Source: Ifrita kowaldi (Eukaryota > Chordata > Aves > Passeriformes > Cinclosomatidae). Taken from it: DNA of 64,000 nucleotides. The notes below the pieces were generated by a model. That model did no database searches and was not told the origin of the DNA. It worked only from the letters and a program-made list of their open reading frames with translations. The stretch covers positions 613,267 to 677,266 of the forward strand of contig VZRS01002795.1 of assembly GCA_013398055.1 (NCBI GenBank), written 5' to 3'. A program made the position numbers and the translations under genes. Positions 1 to 13,227 of this stretch are shown piece after piece (the first letter of the stretch is position 1; the number at the start of each line of letters is the position of its first letter).

Positions 1-1849
1 ACAACTTGCAAATGCAGCAGAAGTACAGATGTGAGGTTGGCTGCTGGAGCACAGTTATATCATGGCTTTGGCCATGTTTCAAAGTACAAACACATTATAT
101 TTTAAGGAGGCTGCAACAATAGCAGACATCAAACTTCATGGTTTGGATTTATTTCTATTTAATATGTAGTTTTATCAGTGAACTCTCCAAAACCTGTGTT
201 GGTATTTCAAGTGGAGCACATCAGTATAATGCTACAGAAATTACTGGAAGTTCATCAGTTGACCCAGCCACAAGTACACAAATTGTAACTGCTTCCCAAA
301 TCAGGATTTTACTTGAGCAAATTTATAGCTTTGAAGTACTTTATAAGGAAATAACTAGAAATGTCCAAAAGCTGAGAATTGACGATTTTTAAAATTATTT
401 TCTTTACAGCTTTTGTGTCACGGAAATTCCTATAAATTTTACTGAGATTCTGTTGAAAATACATTTCAGCTGGGTATGATCGTACTTGTCTCTGCACAAT
501 CCAAACTTCAGTTGTAGCGAGGACCAAAAAGCAGTGCAAATCTTAGAAAAGCTTCCACCAAGTCCAGAACTTTGCAACAGAATATACGACATCTTAAATG
601 TGTTGATCGCAGTCTCTCACTCAGCTGGGGAAAGAAAGTCTAGGATTCATAATAGTTCTAAGATAAGAGTGCTGGTGAATAAACATCAGCAAAGTGAATT
701 ATAAGTCAGTATGCCTAACTGTAGATAGATATTTCTGATGAAAGGTGAACGTTTGAGAGATACTACAGAAAAGTAGTCTGAATTTGTACAAAAGTCCTGG
801 AATCCTCTCAGAACTCCCTGTACAGATTGTCTGTTACTAAGAACTGTACAGGAAAGTTTTCTGGGACACAGTTTTCCTTTAGCGCTGCATGAAGAGTGGT
901 GTCTAATATCTTCCAGATTAAATACAAGTTTTGTGTCCAAATATTAGGTCCAAAACCTTTGTCCAATGCAATCTAGAGGAAGCTGGATCATCTTCAGAAG
1001 TGGTAAAAGGGATGAAGCCAAAGCTGCAACATCAAAGGCATGCTTAAATTCTGTTACTTATCTAGGTGAAAGGATGACAACTTATTTTGTGAAGTCTTTT
1101 GTCCTTGAAAATACATTCTCATGCCCTCCTGCAAAGATCTGATTCTTAGCCGAGGAGCACATCCACTGCAAGAAGTCAGATAGCCACCGAGGAGTTCATT
1201 ATAAAGTTGGAGTTTTCTTCCTTGTGGTACGAAAGGAACATATTGTTATCATTAGATTATTTTAACAAAGGGAATATCTGACTCACTCTCATACTGGTGT
1301 TACTTGTATTTACAGATTCCGTGTCCTTACTGACCTCTGAATTTCAGAAAGCAGAATGGAAAGTAAAATGACTCATTACAGAATAAGTGGTTTAACTTAA
1401 CATTTTAAGTAAATTAAGTTCAGAAAGCAAGAACTTGCAATGAGGGCGATGATGGAACTGTAGGAGCTCTGAATATCTGAAATCTTGAAATTTGAATGTC
1501 AAAAAGGATACTCAGTAAGAATGACTAGAAAGAGGCTTTCCAGCAATTTCTGGACATGAATGGTAAAAACAGAGAAGAAAGAGGTATTACCTAAGGTATG
1601 CCACTAACCCTTGGCCACACAGAGGCTGCCAGTTACAGACAGTAATTCAGGAAAACACTTCTGGTGCCAAATCTCTTGGAAATCTGGGCCACGAATTTCT
1701 CAGCAAAAAGGAATATAAGCTGAACTTTCTGTTGAGAAAACAACCTCCTTCCATGCTGTCATGAGACATGCAGTGTTAAAGTGGTATATTTGGTCATTTT
1801 CTCGTTACACATTGGAGGGCATCCTTTCCCCCAGCAGATGAGGGGATTC
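1..1849. other. AT-rich non-coding DNA
   Basis: I see no recognisable gene or repeat here. A stop-free stretch at 138-392 and another at 486-704 (plus strand) have slightly protein-like composition. They lie in different frames, are broken by stops between them, and match no family I recognise. They could be an old processed pseudogene or chance. Confidence 0.5.
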
Positions 1850-2110
1850 CAGCCTTGCGCACTGAGAAGAGTATCACTTTACCATGATTTATGGGATCCC
1901 CCTTGATGGGGGGGATATACAGAGTCCTGGCCAGAAAGGTGAAAAGGTGAGAGGAGTCTCCAAATTCTTTGCTTCTAGATAGTTGTTTTATTAAGTCTTA
2001 TCAGAGGAACAGAGTGCTAGACACAGCACCCAGTAAAGAATGTTGAAAAGTGCCCCATTATCAAGATTACACAGCCCTTTTAAAAGCAAATCACCCAATG
2101 AAAGCTTAAA
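1850..2110 (-). mobile_element. possible old LTR fragment, minus strand
   Basis: Read on the minus strand, a TATA-like run lies near 2079-2089 and an AATAAA signal at about 1985-1990, roughly 95 bases downstream. That is the order and spacing expected of the U3-R part of a retroviral LTR. The surrounding wording resembles an avian ERV LTR, but I could not define ends or a target duplication. It could equally be unique DNA with chance signals. Confidence 0.25.
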
Positions 2111-2225
2111 ATGAAAGATATTTTTACTTTTCTACCCATGTTCAATAAATCACCTTCTTGCATGTACAGGAACTGTGGAATTTTTCATCCAGTCACCCTA
2201 AATTACTTTTACTGCAGAATATGGA

Positions 2226-2247
2226 GTAGTAGAAGAAGAAGAAGAAG
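2226..2247. repeat. (AGA)n microsatellite
   Basis: A short run of GTA and AGA triplets, giving a small arginine-rich stretch in an otherwise meaningless open frame. Confidence 0.8.
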
Positions 2248-4072
2248 GCCTGGAGAGCAACAACAATCCTCCATTTTGAAGTTTTTGGCTTTTATCTATT
2301 TACTACATTAACAAACCCAAAACCTCTAAATTTTTCACCCTGTGACAACCTTACAAACTACTCTATCATCTAGTTTACACCAGTGTTGATTCTAATTCTT
2401 CCCAGAGTGTAGGTAATTTTCTCCATGGACGAAGGTCAAAACCAGTGTTGCCCAGGGGGGTAGAACCGTTCAAAACAGGCAGAGAAATATTCTCTGCACT
2501 TTGGGTTCCCACAAAGAGTATCAACATATGGACTGCTGTGATATGTCAAAGGAGTTGCCACCTGAATTATGGCAACACTGTAAAGAGAAAGGATTTCTTT
2601 TATCAGATGACACCATATCCATTCTCAGCAAATATCAGTCATTAGAAAATAAAAAACCTCTTTTATCCTGACTGGAAAACCGTCCCTGCCTGGTACATAG
2701 AAAAAGAAACAATATGACTGGTCCTGGCATACTCAAATCTGCCTCCTCTGACTAGCCCCAGTGGTGAAGTATAGAAACACCTGAGCTTCATAACTCTCCT
2801 GCCCTGTTCAGGCTCTCAGATATCACTAGTGGAGCTTTTACAATGCTTGGACTTCATCCTGTTACATCTTTCACTCCATGGTGTCTTAAAAAGCAGCTCA
2901 GATCAAACTCATCCTGGTCCTTGAATGTCTTGACAGCTTACTCCATGCATGTGACTGATCATGGTGATTATGCCCAGCTGCTCCCTGTGACTCGGTGGGT
3001 GAGTAATAAAACTGAATCCCCTGCATCACCAAACTTACTGTTATCACCAGTATCAGTCACCTCAGCCAGCTGATTGCCCTAGGTCAGATACCTCAGTTCA
3101 ATGAAATGTGGCAGAGACTATGCCTCTGATGGATGTCATATTGTGTACAAAATAGCTATTAAGTTTCCAGGTGTTTTCTATTTTTTTCCCTGTAAAACCC
3201 AACCAACCAACCAATCAAAAAACCCTCAAAAAACCTCATCCCAAAACCCTAAATCAAACCAAAAAACCCCGTGCCTTTTAATGTTTAACAGACATAATTT
3301 TTAGGGGTTTTATCAAGCACGAAATTTACTAGGAAGAGTTTGTGATTGTATTTTAGTCGCATTTTAACTGCAATGAATAGCCTAGACCTGAATAGTTGCT
3401 TGAGAAATGCGCCTGGCTGTACCATTCTCCTTCACAGAAATAGTACCATGCTGGGATACCAGTTCAGTGTTGATTGAGAAGGATGAGTGTTGAATCATGC
3501 TCTCAAATAGCATTCTATTTCTGATCCATAAGATAACATATTACAGTTTAGTAAAAAATGTTTCATATGCTTAAATAGTGAATTTCTCATTCAATTCTCC
3601 AGCCTAGGAGCCAGAAGAAAAGAAGGACACAGAATCGATCTTTTTCTAAAAGGCTAAACCATCCTGTTATTAGAACCAGATTTATGAGCAAAGGTGTACA
3701 CTATTTTCTTTGTTCTCACACGGGATTTCATTGTTTTTCAGTGGAATCTCTACCAGAGTTACATACCTACTTCCTGTGCCAAGCTGCATATGTACGTTTA
3801 ACATTTGTAAGCCTAAAGAAGGAAAATATTTTGGGAGCTCCATGTTTTTGTCATGCCCATCTCCTGACAACAGAACAGAATGATCTTCCCGAAGCCAGAG
3901 AGTATAGGTGAAATGAAGCTACATTTGGAAACTGCTGATTGAGGAATGCGTTATAAAAACAGAGTAATGCAACAAGAATCATCTTATCCAGTGACAAAAA
4001 CATGTAAAGCTCCAATATGCAAAGTCTGAGCAAAGCCTGAGATATTCTAGGATTCAAAAGGCCCTGGGTTAG
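2248..4072. other. non-coding DNA with an A/C-rich simple tract
   Basis: No gene is visible. Positions 3195-3270 are an A/C-rich low-complexity tract of imperfect AACC, AAACCC and AATC units. Otherwise the sequence looks unique, with short chance open frames only. Confidence 0.5.
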
Positions 4073-4360
4073 TGTACCAGTTTGAAAGCAAACTAGTGAG
4101 AGACTTGAAATCAGAACTACAATTTAATAGGACAATTAAAAATAAATGCAGTAGTACAGAAACACTGACAGAGTCAGGATACAACCTAACACCCTGTCAG
4201 TCAGGGTGGTGGTAGCAGTCTAATTAAATGGTGGCTGCAGTCCTCCTGAGGTGATAGATGTGGTTCTGTTGAAGTGGTGATCCTGTAGAAGGGCCTGGTC
4301 TTCCTCTGAAGGTCCAGTGGTGGTTATGTAGCTCTGGGAACCCAGTAGGTAAGGACTGAG

Positions 4361-4368
4361 TTTATATC
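4361..4368 (-). promoter_or_regulatory. LTR TATA box, minus strand
   Basis: The plus strand reads TTTATATC, which is GATATAAA on the LTR's coding strand. It lies upstream of the LTR's ATTAAA, as expected for the retroviral promoter. It is probably silent in a solo LTR of this age. Confidence 0.5.
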
Positions 4369-4459
4369 CAGGTAGGAATGCTTGGTTCCTCCCCCTGAGT
4401 GGAGCATCTCACAATGGGATGATGTAATTTTATGAGTCACACAGTGAGGCTTGATAGCC

Positions 4460-4644
4460 CATTAACAGAAAAAATGTCTTTCCAGAGGGAGTTATCAGGG
4501 ATGTGTCATTGAAGAGACAAAGAACACTGCCCCGCCTGGTTTTAACAGCTGGCTCATTAACAGAAGATACCTCCCAGAGGGAATTACCAGGGATGTGTCA
4601 CAGAAGAGGTAAAGAACACTGCCCCACCTGGTTTTAACAGATGG
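4460..4644. repeat. two-copy ~95-bp tandem repeat inside the LTR
   Basis: A block starting CATTAACAGAA at 4460 is repeated from 4555. Both copies contain AGAGGGA, the run CAGGGATGTGTCA, then AAAGAACACTGCCCC and CCTGGTTTTAACAG. The second copy is a few bases shorter and differs at scattered positions, so the duplication is not recent. It lies upstream of the TATA box in the LTR orientation, where retroviral enhancers commonly duplicate. Confidence 0.85.
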
Positions 4645-4656
4645 TGATAGAATACA

Positions 4657-7600
4657 TACTTTTGGTTACATCTTACATTGTAACCTATGACAGCTCTGAG
4701 GGCATCACTGTCATTCGGTCACACTGAGATCGAGACTTGGGGTTAATGACTGGCCTGCCTTCTCTCAGGGTACAGTTTAGGGTGCTGGTCTGAAAACTGT
4801 CAGCATGTTGCCTTCACAGTTCTGTAATCGAACTTAAATTGACATTTGTTACAGATGTAAGATATGTCTCCGTCTTTTTCAGCCATACAAGTACTTCATT
4901 TTTTACTGTGTATGGAGAAAAAAGGAGAGAAGAAAGCTCCTAGGTAAGCAGGTAGTGAACATGGCTTTCAGAAATTGTTGCAATTAAAAAAGACTAAATG
5001 ATCCTAATCAGATTTAAGAAAATTACATGCAACAAGAAGCTTACATAAGTAAGCCAACTCTCTTCTTTTCCACTGGCAGAAATGATGAGCAGTAGCACAA
5101 GACTTCATTTCCTCTACTCTTTTGTTTAGCAAACCTGTATTGTTCTGAGAAAGATTTCTTTAGGCCCATCAGAATAAAACTGCTTTTCAGAATGATTCCA
5201 TGTGTTTGATACAGTGGATGTGAGAGTAAGAGCTGCCAAGTGACTGTGGTGTGTTACTTACAGGGTCAGGCATTTTCATAAGGTTTTTTCCTTCATGATT
5301 GCATTGTAATACTCAGCATATGCTTGAGTTTCAGTACCATGCAACACAATGACTTTTTCTGTAGTCCTTTAGCACAGGAACTAGAGAGTTAATTGATCTA
5401 TTTGATAGAAAGTTTAAAAAAATGTAGCTAAACATTTTATTTTTATTGTTGACAAGAAATCAGGGAAGGAGAACTAGGGTCGCAAAATTAAGGGTGCTTG
5501 TAGATGCAAAAGTGTGCTGTGATGGTATAGCTGATTCTCTTTGTGCATGCTATAATGAGATAGATACTAAGGCTGCAATTATTTCCTATCACATTCCTCT
5601 TTCTCAAACAAGGTATAATATTTCCTTGACAGTTATTTATTTCGAAACCACTCCTTTGAACAAGTGATCACTTTAAACCATACCTGTAGTCTGCTAATAG
5701 CTATTTAACACCACCTGTGCAATCATTCCAGGAATCTTCTTCTGTCACTCTTGACACTAGAAAGTACAAAACAATAAGGTCATAAAACTTCCTCAGTTGT
5801 GGGTCCCAGGACTCTGCTCACAGTTTCACCTTTCAAATTCAGACTGAGATCATTGATAACAATGGGATTGTTACAAACTGACATTAGCTTAATTGAGAGC
5901 AGGGTCTCTACGGCATAATAAATTTCCTCCATATTTTACATCAGGATAGAGATGCAGGGAGGTCGATAAGCTGCAAGAGCAGCATTATTTTGAATTCCCT
6001 CTTGTGAGGACTGTGCAGGTGCAGCTAGCTTGGCTTCAGTTCATATTTGTAGGGCTAAATGAACTGGGTTTCACTGGAAAAGTTAGTACCAGTAATTCCT
6101 TATTTTCTACACCAATTTTGGATCCTATTCAAAGTAGAGGCAACTTCCCATTTTACTTTCTGGGGATCAAGACTGGATTCCTGTTGCTTGCTCCTGTGAG
6201 ATGTTGAACACCTCTTTTGAATTTTGCAAATGTTATTGAACATCTGTCAGAAGGTATTTAGCTCTTTGGGGAGGCTGGGCCAGTGTGCATCTCTTACTCC
6301 TGTTAATAAGCTGCTGGTTCAGGTAACTGTACCCCACACTTCTGGGTGGACAAAGGTTCCAGTGTTTGGTGCACTTCATCTAGGTGACCAGCTCTTTAGA
6401 AATAGCAACTGATTTAAAGGGTACAGTTCTCTCCAGCTAGTAAATGCTCAAGATGCACGTGGACCTGCAGAAATTTCAGCATGTTTCACTTACAGGGTTT
6501 TTTTTGTTGAAAGAGGAGATCCATAATTGTAAGGGGTTTGTTGCAGGGCACATTCCTGACTCCTCCCTGCAAAAAGCCTGATGGCCTAATGTCAAGAATG
6601 TTCCTGTAAACAACTAATATCTCACTACTTTTCCCCTTGTGGTACAGGTTCTGTTTTAAAAGGGCATGAAAACTGCACACGACTGATATTTCCAGGCTTA
6701 CTTCAACAGTTTGCTGACCAGCCTTTCATGCCAATGTAGATCACAAATATATGGTAATCTCTGCAGATGAGTATGAAACTAAATAAGGGAGCAATGTTTT
6801 CTAACTCATGTTCCCATTTCAGATTATATTTGGATCACTGTGTCAGCTGGAAATGTTCTTAAAATTACAATGCCAAATACCAACAAATGTTGTTATTTAC
6901 ACTGACAATTCAAACTAAATACTGAAATTTTTTATATATATGTTTACATGGTTTCGAGTTTTCCATATTGAGGAGGTCTTTCCTGGATGAGGTTTCTCAG
7001 CAACAATTTTTTCCCCCAAGCATTTTGTTTCTTTAAACAAATTGATGTTTGACTTTATTTGGTGTTGTTTCAGAAGAAACTCTTAGCCTAAAATAATTTG
7101 GGCTTTTTCTTGAAGTGAAAATTGGGTTTTCTAGGCCAAGAGAGCCTATGTATTAAGGCAGATTGGGATACAACAGTGCTTTGGTGGACAGTGTACGTGT
7201 TACGTAGGATCCCGCTTAAGTGCACACAAGGCACAAGAGACAAGAGAACTATGAGGTAGAAATATGAAGTATTCTGAGCCATTCTGTCCTCTGTACAGAG
7301 GATTTTCCCTATGATTTTCCTCATACCCTTTCCAATTTCTAAGTTAACTATATCATTTGTCTGACTTTCCCCTACCTCTTCCAAAGTCCCTAACAAGTTT
7401 ATATTTGTCTAGCAATTTAAGTGGAGTCCTTCTGTCACAGTATCCTTTACCATGACATATTTTTCAGTTCTCTGTAATAAACCTTTTTGTCTCCTTTGCC
7501 TTCATCCAACTATCCCCATGTTGCACAGGCCACCTGTTCAAGAAACATCTCCATGCTTTCTTTTGTGTGGCTCTTCTGCATCAGACAACCTTCCCAATTC

Positions 7601-10600
7601 TTGTCCTTCCTTAGACATAGTTGCTACTCATTCATTTTTTGATGTCTCTTAAAGCTCTTTGGTGCTTGTTGAAAAGTTCATTAATTTGTACAGACCATTC
7701 CTTTACTGCTCACTGATGACCTCTGTCTACTGAACTGTGTCTTCCTGAGATGGGAGCTAAATTTTCTTCAGTGAAGAGTATAACAGCTTGAATCACAAAA
7801 GAAAAAGAAAAAAAAAAGGGTGAAAACCCCCAACAGAATGTTTTAGCTCTTAACTGCGAGTTTGTGGTAACAAGGTCAACACTGATCCATTTCCATGGAT
7901 GAAACTCAATTTCAGGAGACATATATTTCTCACTTCTCATTCTTTATTGGGTTTTTATTATATTTTCTCACCATTCCCGCCCCCCCACCCCCCACCCCAA
8001 ATGAGGATGTTCTGCTAAAAATTACTTCTTTCTATATCCTTCAGTGTATCATGCCTTGCAGAAGTGAGACAAAGCAGCTTGAGGTGATTCCATCAGCCGA
8101 GAGACTCAATTTCAAGAGCAAACTTGAGGTTTAGTGATGCTGAAAGTTGTTGAATTGTTGTGTATTTTGATTTTGATAGATTATACTTATAGCTTACAAA
8201 AACAGCTGCAGTGTGTTGGATTAATGAATGAGTTTTTCCTGTGAGGCAAACTGTCTCTGCTAGATGGATTTTTACTTTGCCATATTGATCTGTGCCAGAG
8301 GAAGGACAGGTGCTTATAATAGGATCCCACAGCAACACAAAAGGAAGAATAAAGAACAAAACCATTAGCATGCCATTGCTAATTTTGAACATTTCCTTCT
8401 ATTTGAAATATAGCTTGTTTTATGAAAAAACATCAGTCTGTGTATATCTCAGTTTTCTCTTTCAGGGATTTCATGGCAATCTTGGTGTTTTGAAGTTTGT
8501 AGATCTCCAGATTGTACCTGAACATCAACTGAACCTCAGTGGGGTAGAGGCTATTTGCAGATGCAGTGTGTTCTGCCACTCCATGGTCTTTTACTAACTG
8601 TTTTTTGTGTCTGTGCTGTGAATTCCTCGCTGAGTGAATGGTCCAGATACACCTCTGGGTTTAATTGAGATACTGAAAAAATACAAATACAAAACAGTAT
8701 GGGAGCAGATAAAAGCACACATAGGCCTGTGCTTCTATCTGTTAAATGTTTTATGAGAAGCAGTATAATCAGATAAACAGGCAAACTGTCAACCCAGTAA
8801 GTAAATTAAACTAAGACTGTGTTAAAATATGAAGGGTAAGAGAAATGTGAAAATAGGCAGAAGATGCAGAGTTAATGCACCATACCTTCTTATGGTAGCA
8901 CTGCTCTGTGTAGTGGCACTTCACCTGGGAAGTGACCATTGTGAAAGGATCTTCAAGATAGAGTTTCACCTTTAACTCCTGCTTTCCTCTCTCAAGACTG
9001 TGTATATGACATTTTGGAATCCTTTTTTCCCCCCTAGTTTTCAAATGTGAGTTGAAAATTATTTATGCAGCTTTTCTTTACAAATCCTGACAGATGCAAA
9101 CTGTGCCATACACTGAGCATCTAAATCAAGCTCAGTACACACTAGCCCAACAGTGTTTATGCTGCCAATTAAAGGCATCACTTTTTTGAATTATACAGGG
9201 AGTGAAATGATCTCTGACAGCTGTGAATTGCAGAAAAAGGGCTCTATTGTTCAAAGAACTGCCTTTAATATAGAGAAACCCTTGCTAAACTTTTGATTCC
9301 CAAGTATGGCAAACATTAATTGGCCATAAACTTAACAAGAATCAGTTCACTCATTCCACAACTTTTGCTCCACTCCCCCACTTTCCTTCTCATTACTCCC
9401 CATTAGCCTCTCCTAGCAAGTGCTTAACTCAGAAACACCCCACCCCCAACATTCTCATGTCTCCATCCTTACGCCTTCAGTGTTCTCACTATTTTATTTA
9501 ACTCTTTCAGCCATGTTTGCTCTGCCAGATGACTTCTACAGAAAAAAAAAACAAACCAAAAACCAACGAACCAAAAACAGGCTGAGTACAGACAACCTGG
9601 AAAACTCTCATGGATTTGTCCTAAGTCTTGTGCTGTACTGCTGTGTTTCTTAAAATCCAAATCCCAGAGATCTTTTAAGAGGCAAGAAGGTCATATTTCA
9701 CACCTTGGAGTGTAGCTTTCTAGTCCTTAGAGTTTCAGAGAGAAGATTAAAAATGTTACCTGAGCACTTCCTGGAAGAAACAAAATGTGAAAGAGCACCA
9801 AACGGTATTGCTTTCTTTAAACGTCACATTCTTTAGGCAAATCTCATGATTTTTGGATTCCAGTTTCTTAAAAGAGTACAATTTTGCACAAGCCTGAAGC
9901 TACACATGTAAATCCTCTTCACCTAGTATTTACCTGGTGTGCTGCACAGAAGATAATCATAGATCATGATAATCACAGACCAATCCACTTCAGCATTCTC
10001 CTAATAAGCTTTGAATTTTACAGACAAACGAGAGGCTTATAAAGAGGAGGAGATATATTTAATTAACAGCTTCAAAAAATAACAACACTCCTTTTCTGAC
10101 TTTTCTGTAAAGACTCAATTTTTTCAGCTTGTAAAGGTTTAGTAAGTATATATAGAAATTTAGAGTGAAAAATTTGAAACAGAAGAGAACAAATGTCAGA
10201 AAATGTTACATACTCTGATTTTGAGTAGAACTGAGCATTATGCTAATTTAATTAATTATAAAACATATCTCAAGTTCATTTTGGCTATATATTGGTAGGA
10301 AAAGCTGCAACATGCTCTGGGCTTGCACGCATGCAATAGGGCTCTTCATGTGGAAGCATAATTTAGAAGTATTTTAGGATCATAAAGTGAAATCAAGGCT
10401 TTGTGATAGCTGCTCTGCAGACCCATGTTATTTCCTAGGCCCCTTCTGGATGAACTATCCAACTGTGCATTAGGAGGAGGAATTAAATTACATGCCAGGG
10501 GCCACAGAGATGGAGACAGTTCACCATATCTGGTTTCTCAGCGTCTCTTGTAACAGCTGAATGAAGTTGCCCACTCTGTTTCTCTGCCATTCTTGTCATA

Positions 10601-12885
10601 TTTTCTTTTCCTGTGTCATCATTCTGTCTTGTAGATAGGCCGCAGTGCTGCGTTTTTAAGAATTTAGTACCTCCTGTGGCTAGGACTGAACTTCGAAAAT
10701 GCTCTGGTTTTGCTGATCTTGCCAACAGTATCTGCCATGCACACAGAAGAAGTGCTGCTCATAACATCTTCATGTTGATCAGAAAATCAACTAAATCTTT
10801 CCTTTTCATATTACTTCAGGAACTGAAGCATCTATCAGCAAGTGATTTTTAAAAGAAAAAAAAGGAAGAAATATAGTCAATGGGGTAGATATGGACAAAT
10901 GACAGATGACACTAACCAGTATTGCATGTCTTTTTTGTTAGATGAGAATTATTATTTTGACCTACTGCTAAGTGTTTGTGACTCATTATCAGGTTGTCTG
11001 TGAAGAGTTCATGAGGTGTTACATCTGCCCAGAACAAACACAGATCTGTCAGACTAATCTCAAATTGCTTATAACTGATAATTAAGTGCCAGAATCTACT
11101 GCTGTGATCCATGGCTCTTCAGCATATCAACAAGAACAGTGCAAGTGTGACAGTTGAAATGATGATGTGGGTTAGAATTTGTCAGACTTTTTTATTACCT
11201 GAGGTAACAAAAAACCAAAAAAACCAGTTAATATTAGTAATTTTCTTGTACAAAGATTGACATAAGTTTAACTTGAAAGTCTTTACTAATAGCTATTATT
11301 CTCATACTAATAAATGTTTGGATTTGTGTTGTATTTATGGAAATACTGCAAAGGGATTACTATGTTCTAGCAACCAAGCATTAAGTAATGGTAAACTTGC
11401 CTATCTATCATGCTGAATAAGAAATGAATGTGCAAATGGCAGACATAAAGACAGAAAATTATTTTTATTTTCTATTCTAAACATAAGGAATTAAATTACA
11501 CAGGAATTAATGTATATCAGACATTACTTTATGATAGTTTTTAACAAAGATTGCTACTTGATGAAGTAAATGACCTCATGATGAAGTAGTGGTTATAGAG
11601 AACTTGTCATGTTTGGAAATCAAAGTTATTTTATGTGTTCTGCACATACCAACTATGTCAGGCTTGTGGAATAGTGCATTTTTATTTTCCACCACCTCCC
11701 CCCCACCCCCCACCAAATCTCTCTTTCATAATGTTATGAAATGTTATTGTTAGGAAAAATAGGAAACATCCCTCTTCTTCGATCCAGGCCTATTAACATG
11801 TGGAATGTGAACTGCTGCCTCTTCGGGCTAGAAAATACCAAAATATAAGCAAAAAAACCCTGATAAAATACAGATAGTTTTCTCTCAGGAACCACATGAT
11901 TTGCAGTTTGAACTACGGCAGCTAGTTGTGGGTCTGCAGCCTGTCTTTTGTCTGGCTGTTCAATGGATTGCATAGCAGTAAATAAATCTTTTATAAAATG
12001 TGATACTTCTCACACCAACTTAAATCATATTAGTAAAAAGGGAATACCTTATTAGGAGTGAAAGTCCACGAGGCTGAATTCTTTCTCTAATGCCAGTGAA
12101 GTATGTGATAAAACCCTTTCCTCTGCCAGAGCAGGTACAGACATATGTGCAAGGTGCTCCTCCAGTGAGAGCCATGGAGTGCCTGCACCTTGCAGGCAGC
12201 AGAGCGCTACGGCGGGTGGGAGGAGCTAACTGCTCCTTCTTTCCCTTCGGTACACTCCAGGGCTGTACCACTGGCTATAGGTAGACATCACCCAGAGGGC
12301 GCTTGTCTTTGGTCAGTATGAGATGACATTGGACTTTCCATCCACCTGCAAAGCAACATCTGTGAGAGTTTGTTTGCACTTACCTGACTTGCTGAGGCTG
12401 CTGAGGCAGGAGGGGAGAGAGGGAAGGCCTATTCTTTCCTCCTCGTTTGTTTAAACACACTGCACTAAGAAAAGGACACAACCTGGCAAGGCTGCTGATG
12501 TTACAGAAGTGTTGCTTGGTTGGCACTGGCAGCTTTGCCAGAACTGAGGAACATCTTCCTGCTTAAGTTATTTTTGCTCAGTCTCACTCCAGAGAATACC
12601 CAGACCTTTATGGACTTCATAGAATTTGCACATTTGATCTAAGGCTGCTAGTGGCTGGGACCCATGCCTACACCAAAGATGACAGCTATAGAGTCTGTGA
12701 CAGGACGACTTGCAACAAAGCTAATGACAATGCAAGAAGAGGACAAAAGGAAAAGAAAGAAGGAGAAGCTCCAGGAGGACCTAAAAACCCTTCTAATTCC
12801 TGATTTGAGCATGGAATTGGATTTCCAACTGGAATTATCTTATGATCCTGTAAAGAGCTACACGTAAAGTCCTAACACTTTCTCT
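4657..12885. other. long AT-rich non-coding stretch
   Basis: No gene is recognisable over 8 kb. Low-complexity sites are a C-rich run at about 7979-8000, an A/C-rich (AACCA-like) tract at 9541-9580 and another C-rich run at about 11696-11714. Positions 12120-12300 are locally richer in G+C with a few CpGs but carry no convincing exon. A 67-codon frame at 12664-12867 is rich in K and E, but nothing supports it as a gene. Confidence 0.5.
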
Positions 12886-13015
12886 GGGAGTGTTCAAGGC
12901 TGGATTGGAAGGATAACTTGGATCTAGACAAAGGTGTCCTTGTCCATGGCATGGGATTTGGAACTAGATCATATTTAAGGTGCTTTCCAACTCAAGCCAT
13001 TCTATGATTCCATGA
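12886..13015 (+). mobile_element. CR1 LINE, 3' end fragment
   Basis: The stretch from TGTTCAAGGCTGGATTGG to the terminal TCTATGATTCCATGA is the familiar last ~130 bases of a CR1 element in plus orientation. It includes the pre-terminal CTTTCCAACTCAAGCC segment and the 3' octamer-like end. It is strongly 5'-truncated, as is usual for CR1, and holds no reverse transcriptase sequence. Confidence 0.88.
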
Positions 13016-13149
13016 TAAATTTAAAGGCATAAGGTGACCAGAAAGTTCAGAAGACTCTGGTACTGTGTCCCAGAAGTCAGTCTTCTTTCTCATCAAGTTA
13101 CTCTTGTGCAGTAATGGAGAGAAAGACAAAAAGGCTTCATAACTGGCGT

Positions 13150-13227
13150 TGTCAGGTTAATGGTTAGAGTTAGTGATCTTAAGGGTCTTTTCAGCCTAAA
13201 TGATTCTGTGACTCCATGATTCTATAT
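13150..13227 (+). mobile_element. CR1 LINE, short 3' tail
   Basis: A second, older CR1 tail follows about 135 bases after the first in the same orientation. It reads GGTTAATGGTTAGAGTTAGT, then GATCTTAAGGGTCTTTTCAGCC, and ends in two diverged copies of the TGATTCTRT motif. It is truncated to under 80 bases. It could be a separate insertion or a piece of a rearranged CR1. Confidence 0.7.

Larger units (their letters stand above)
4073..4656 (-). mobile_element. solo LTR, avian ERVL-like, minus strand
   Basis: On the minus strand this reads as a complete LTR of an abundant avian endogenous retrovirus type that I recognise by wording. It begins TGT at 4656 and ends in ACA at 4073. A GATATAAA promoter box lies at 4361-4368 and an ATTAAA poly-A signal at 4123-4128, about 235 bases downstream. 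No gag, pol or env sequence flanks it, so it is a solo LTR left by recombination between the two ends of a provirus. The flanking pentamers (4068-4072 and 4657-4661) do not match, so the ends may be off by some bases or the target duplication has decayed. The LTR carries an internal ~95-bp duplication, listed separately. Confidence 0.75.
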
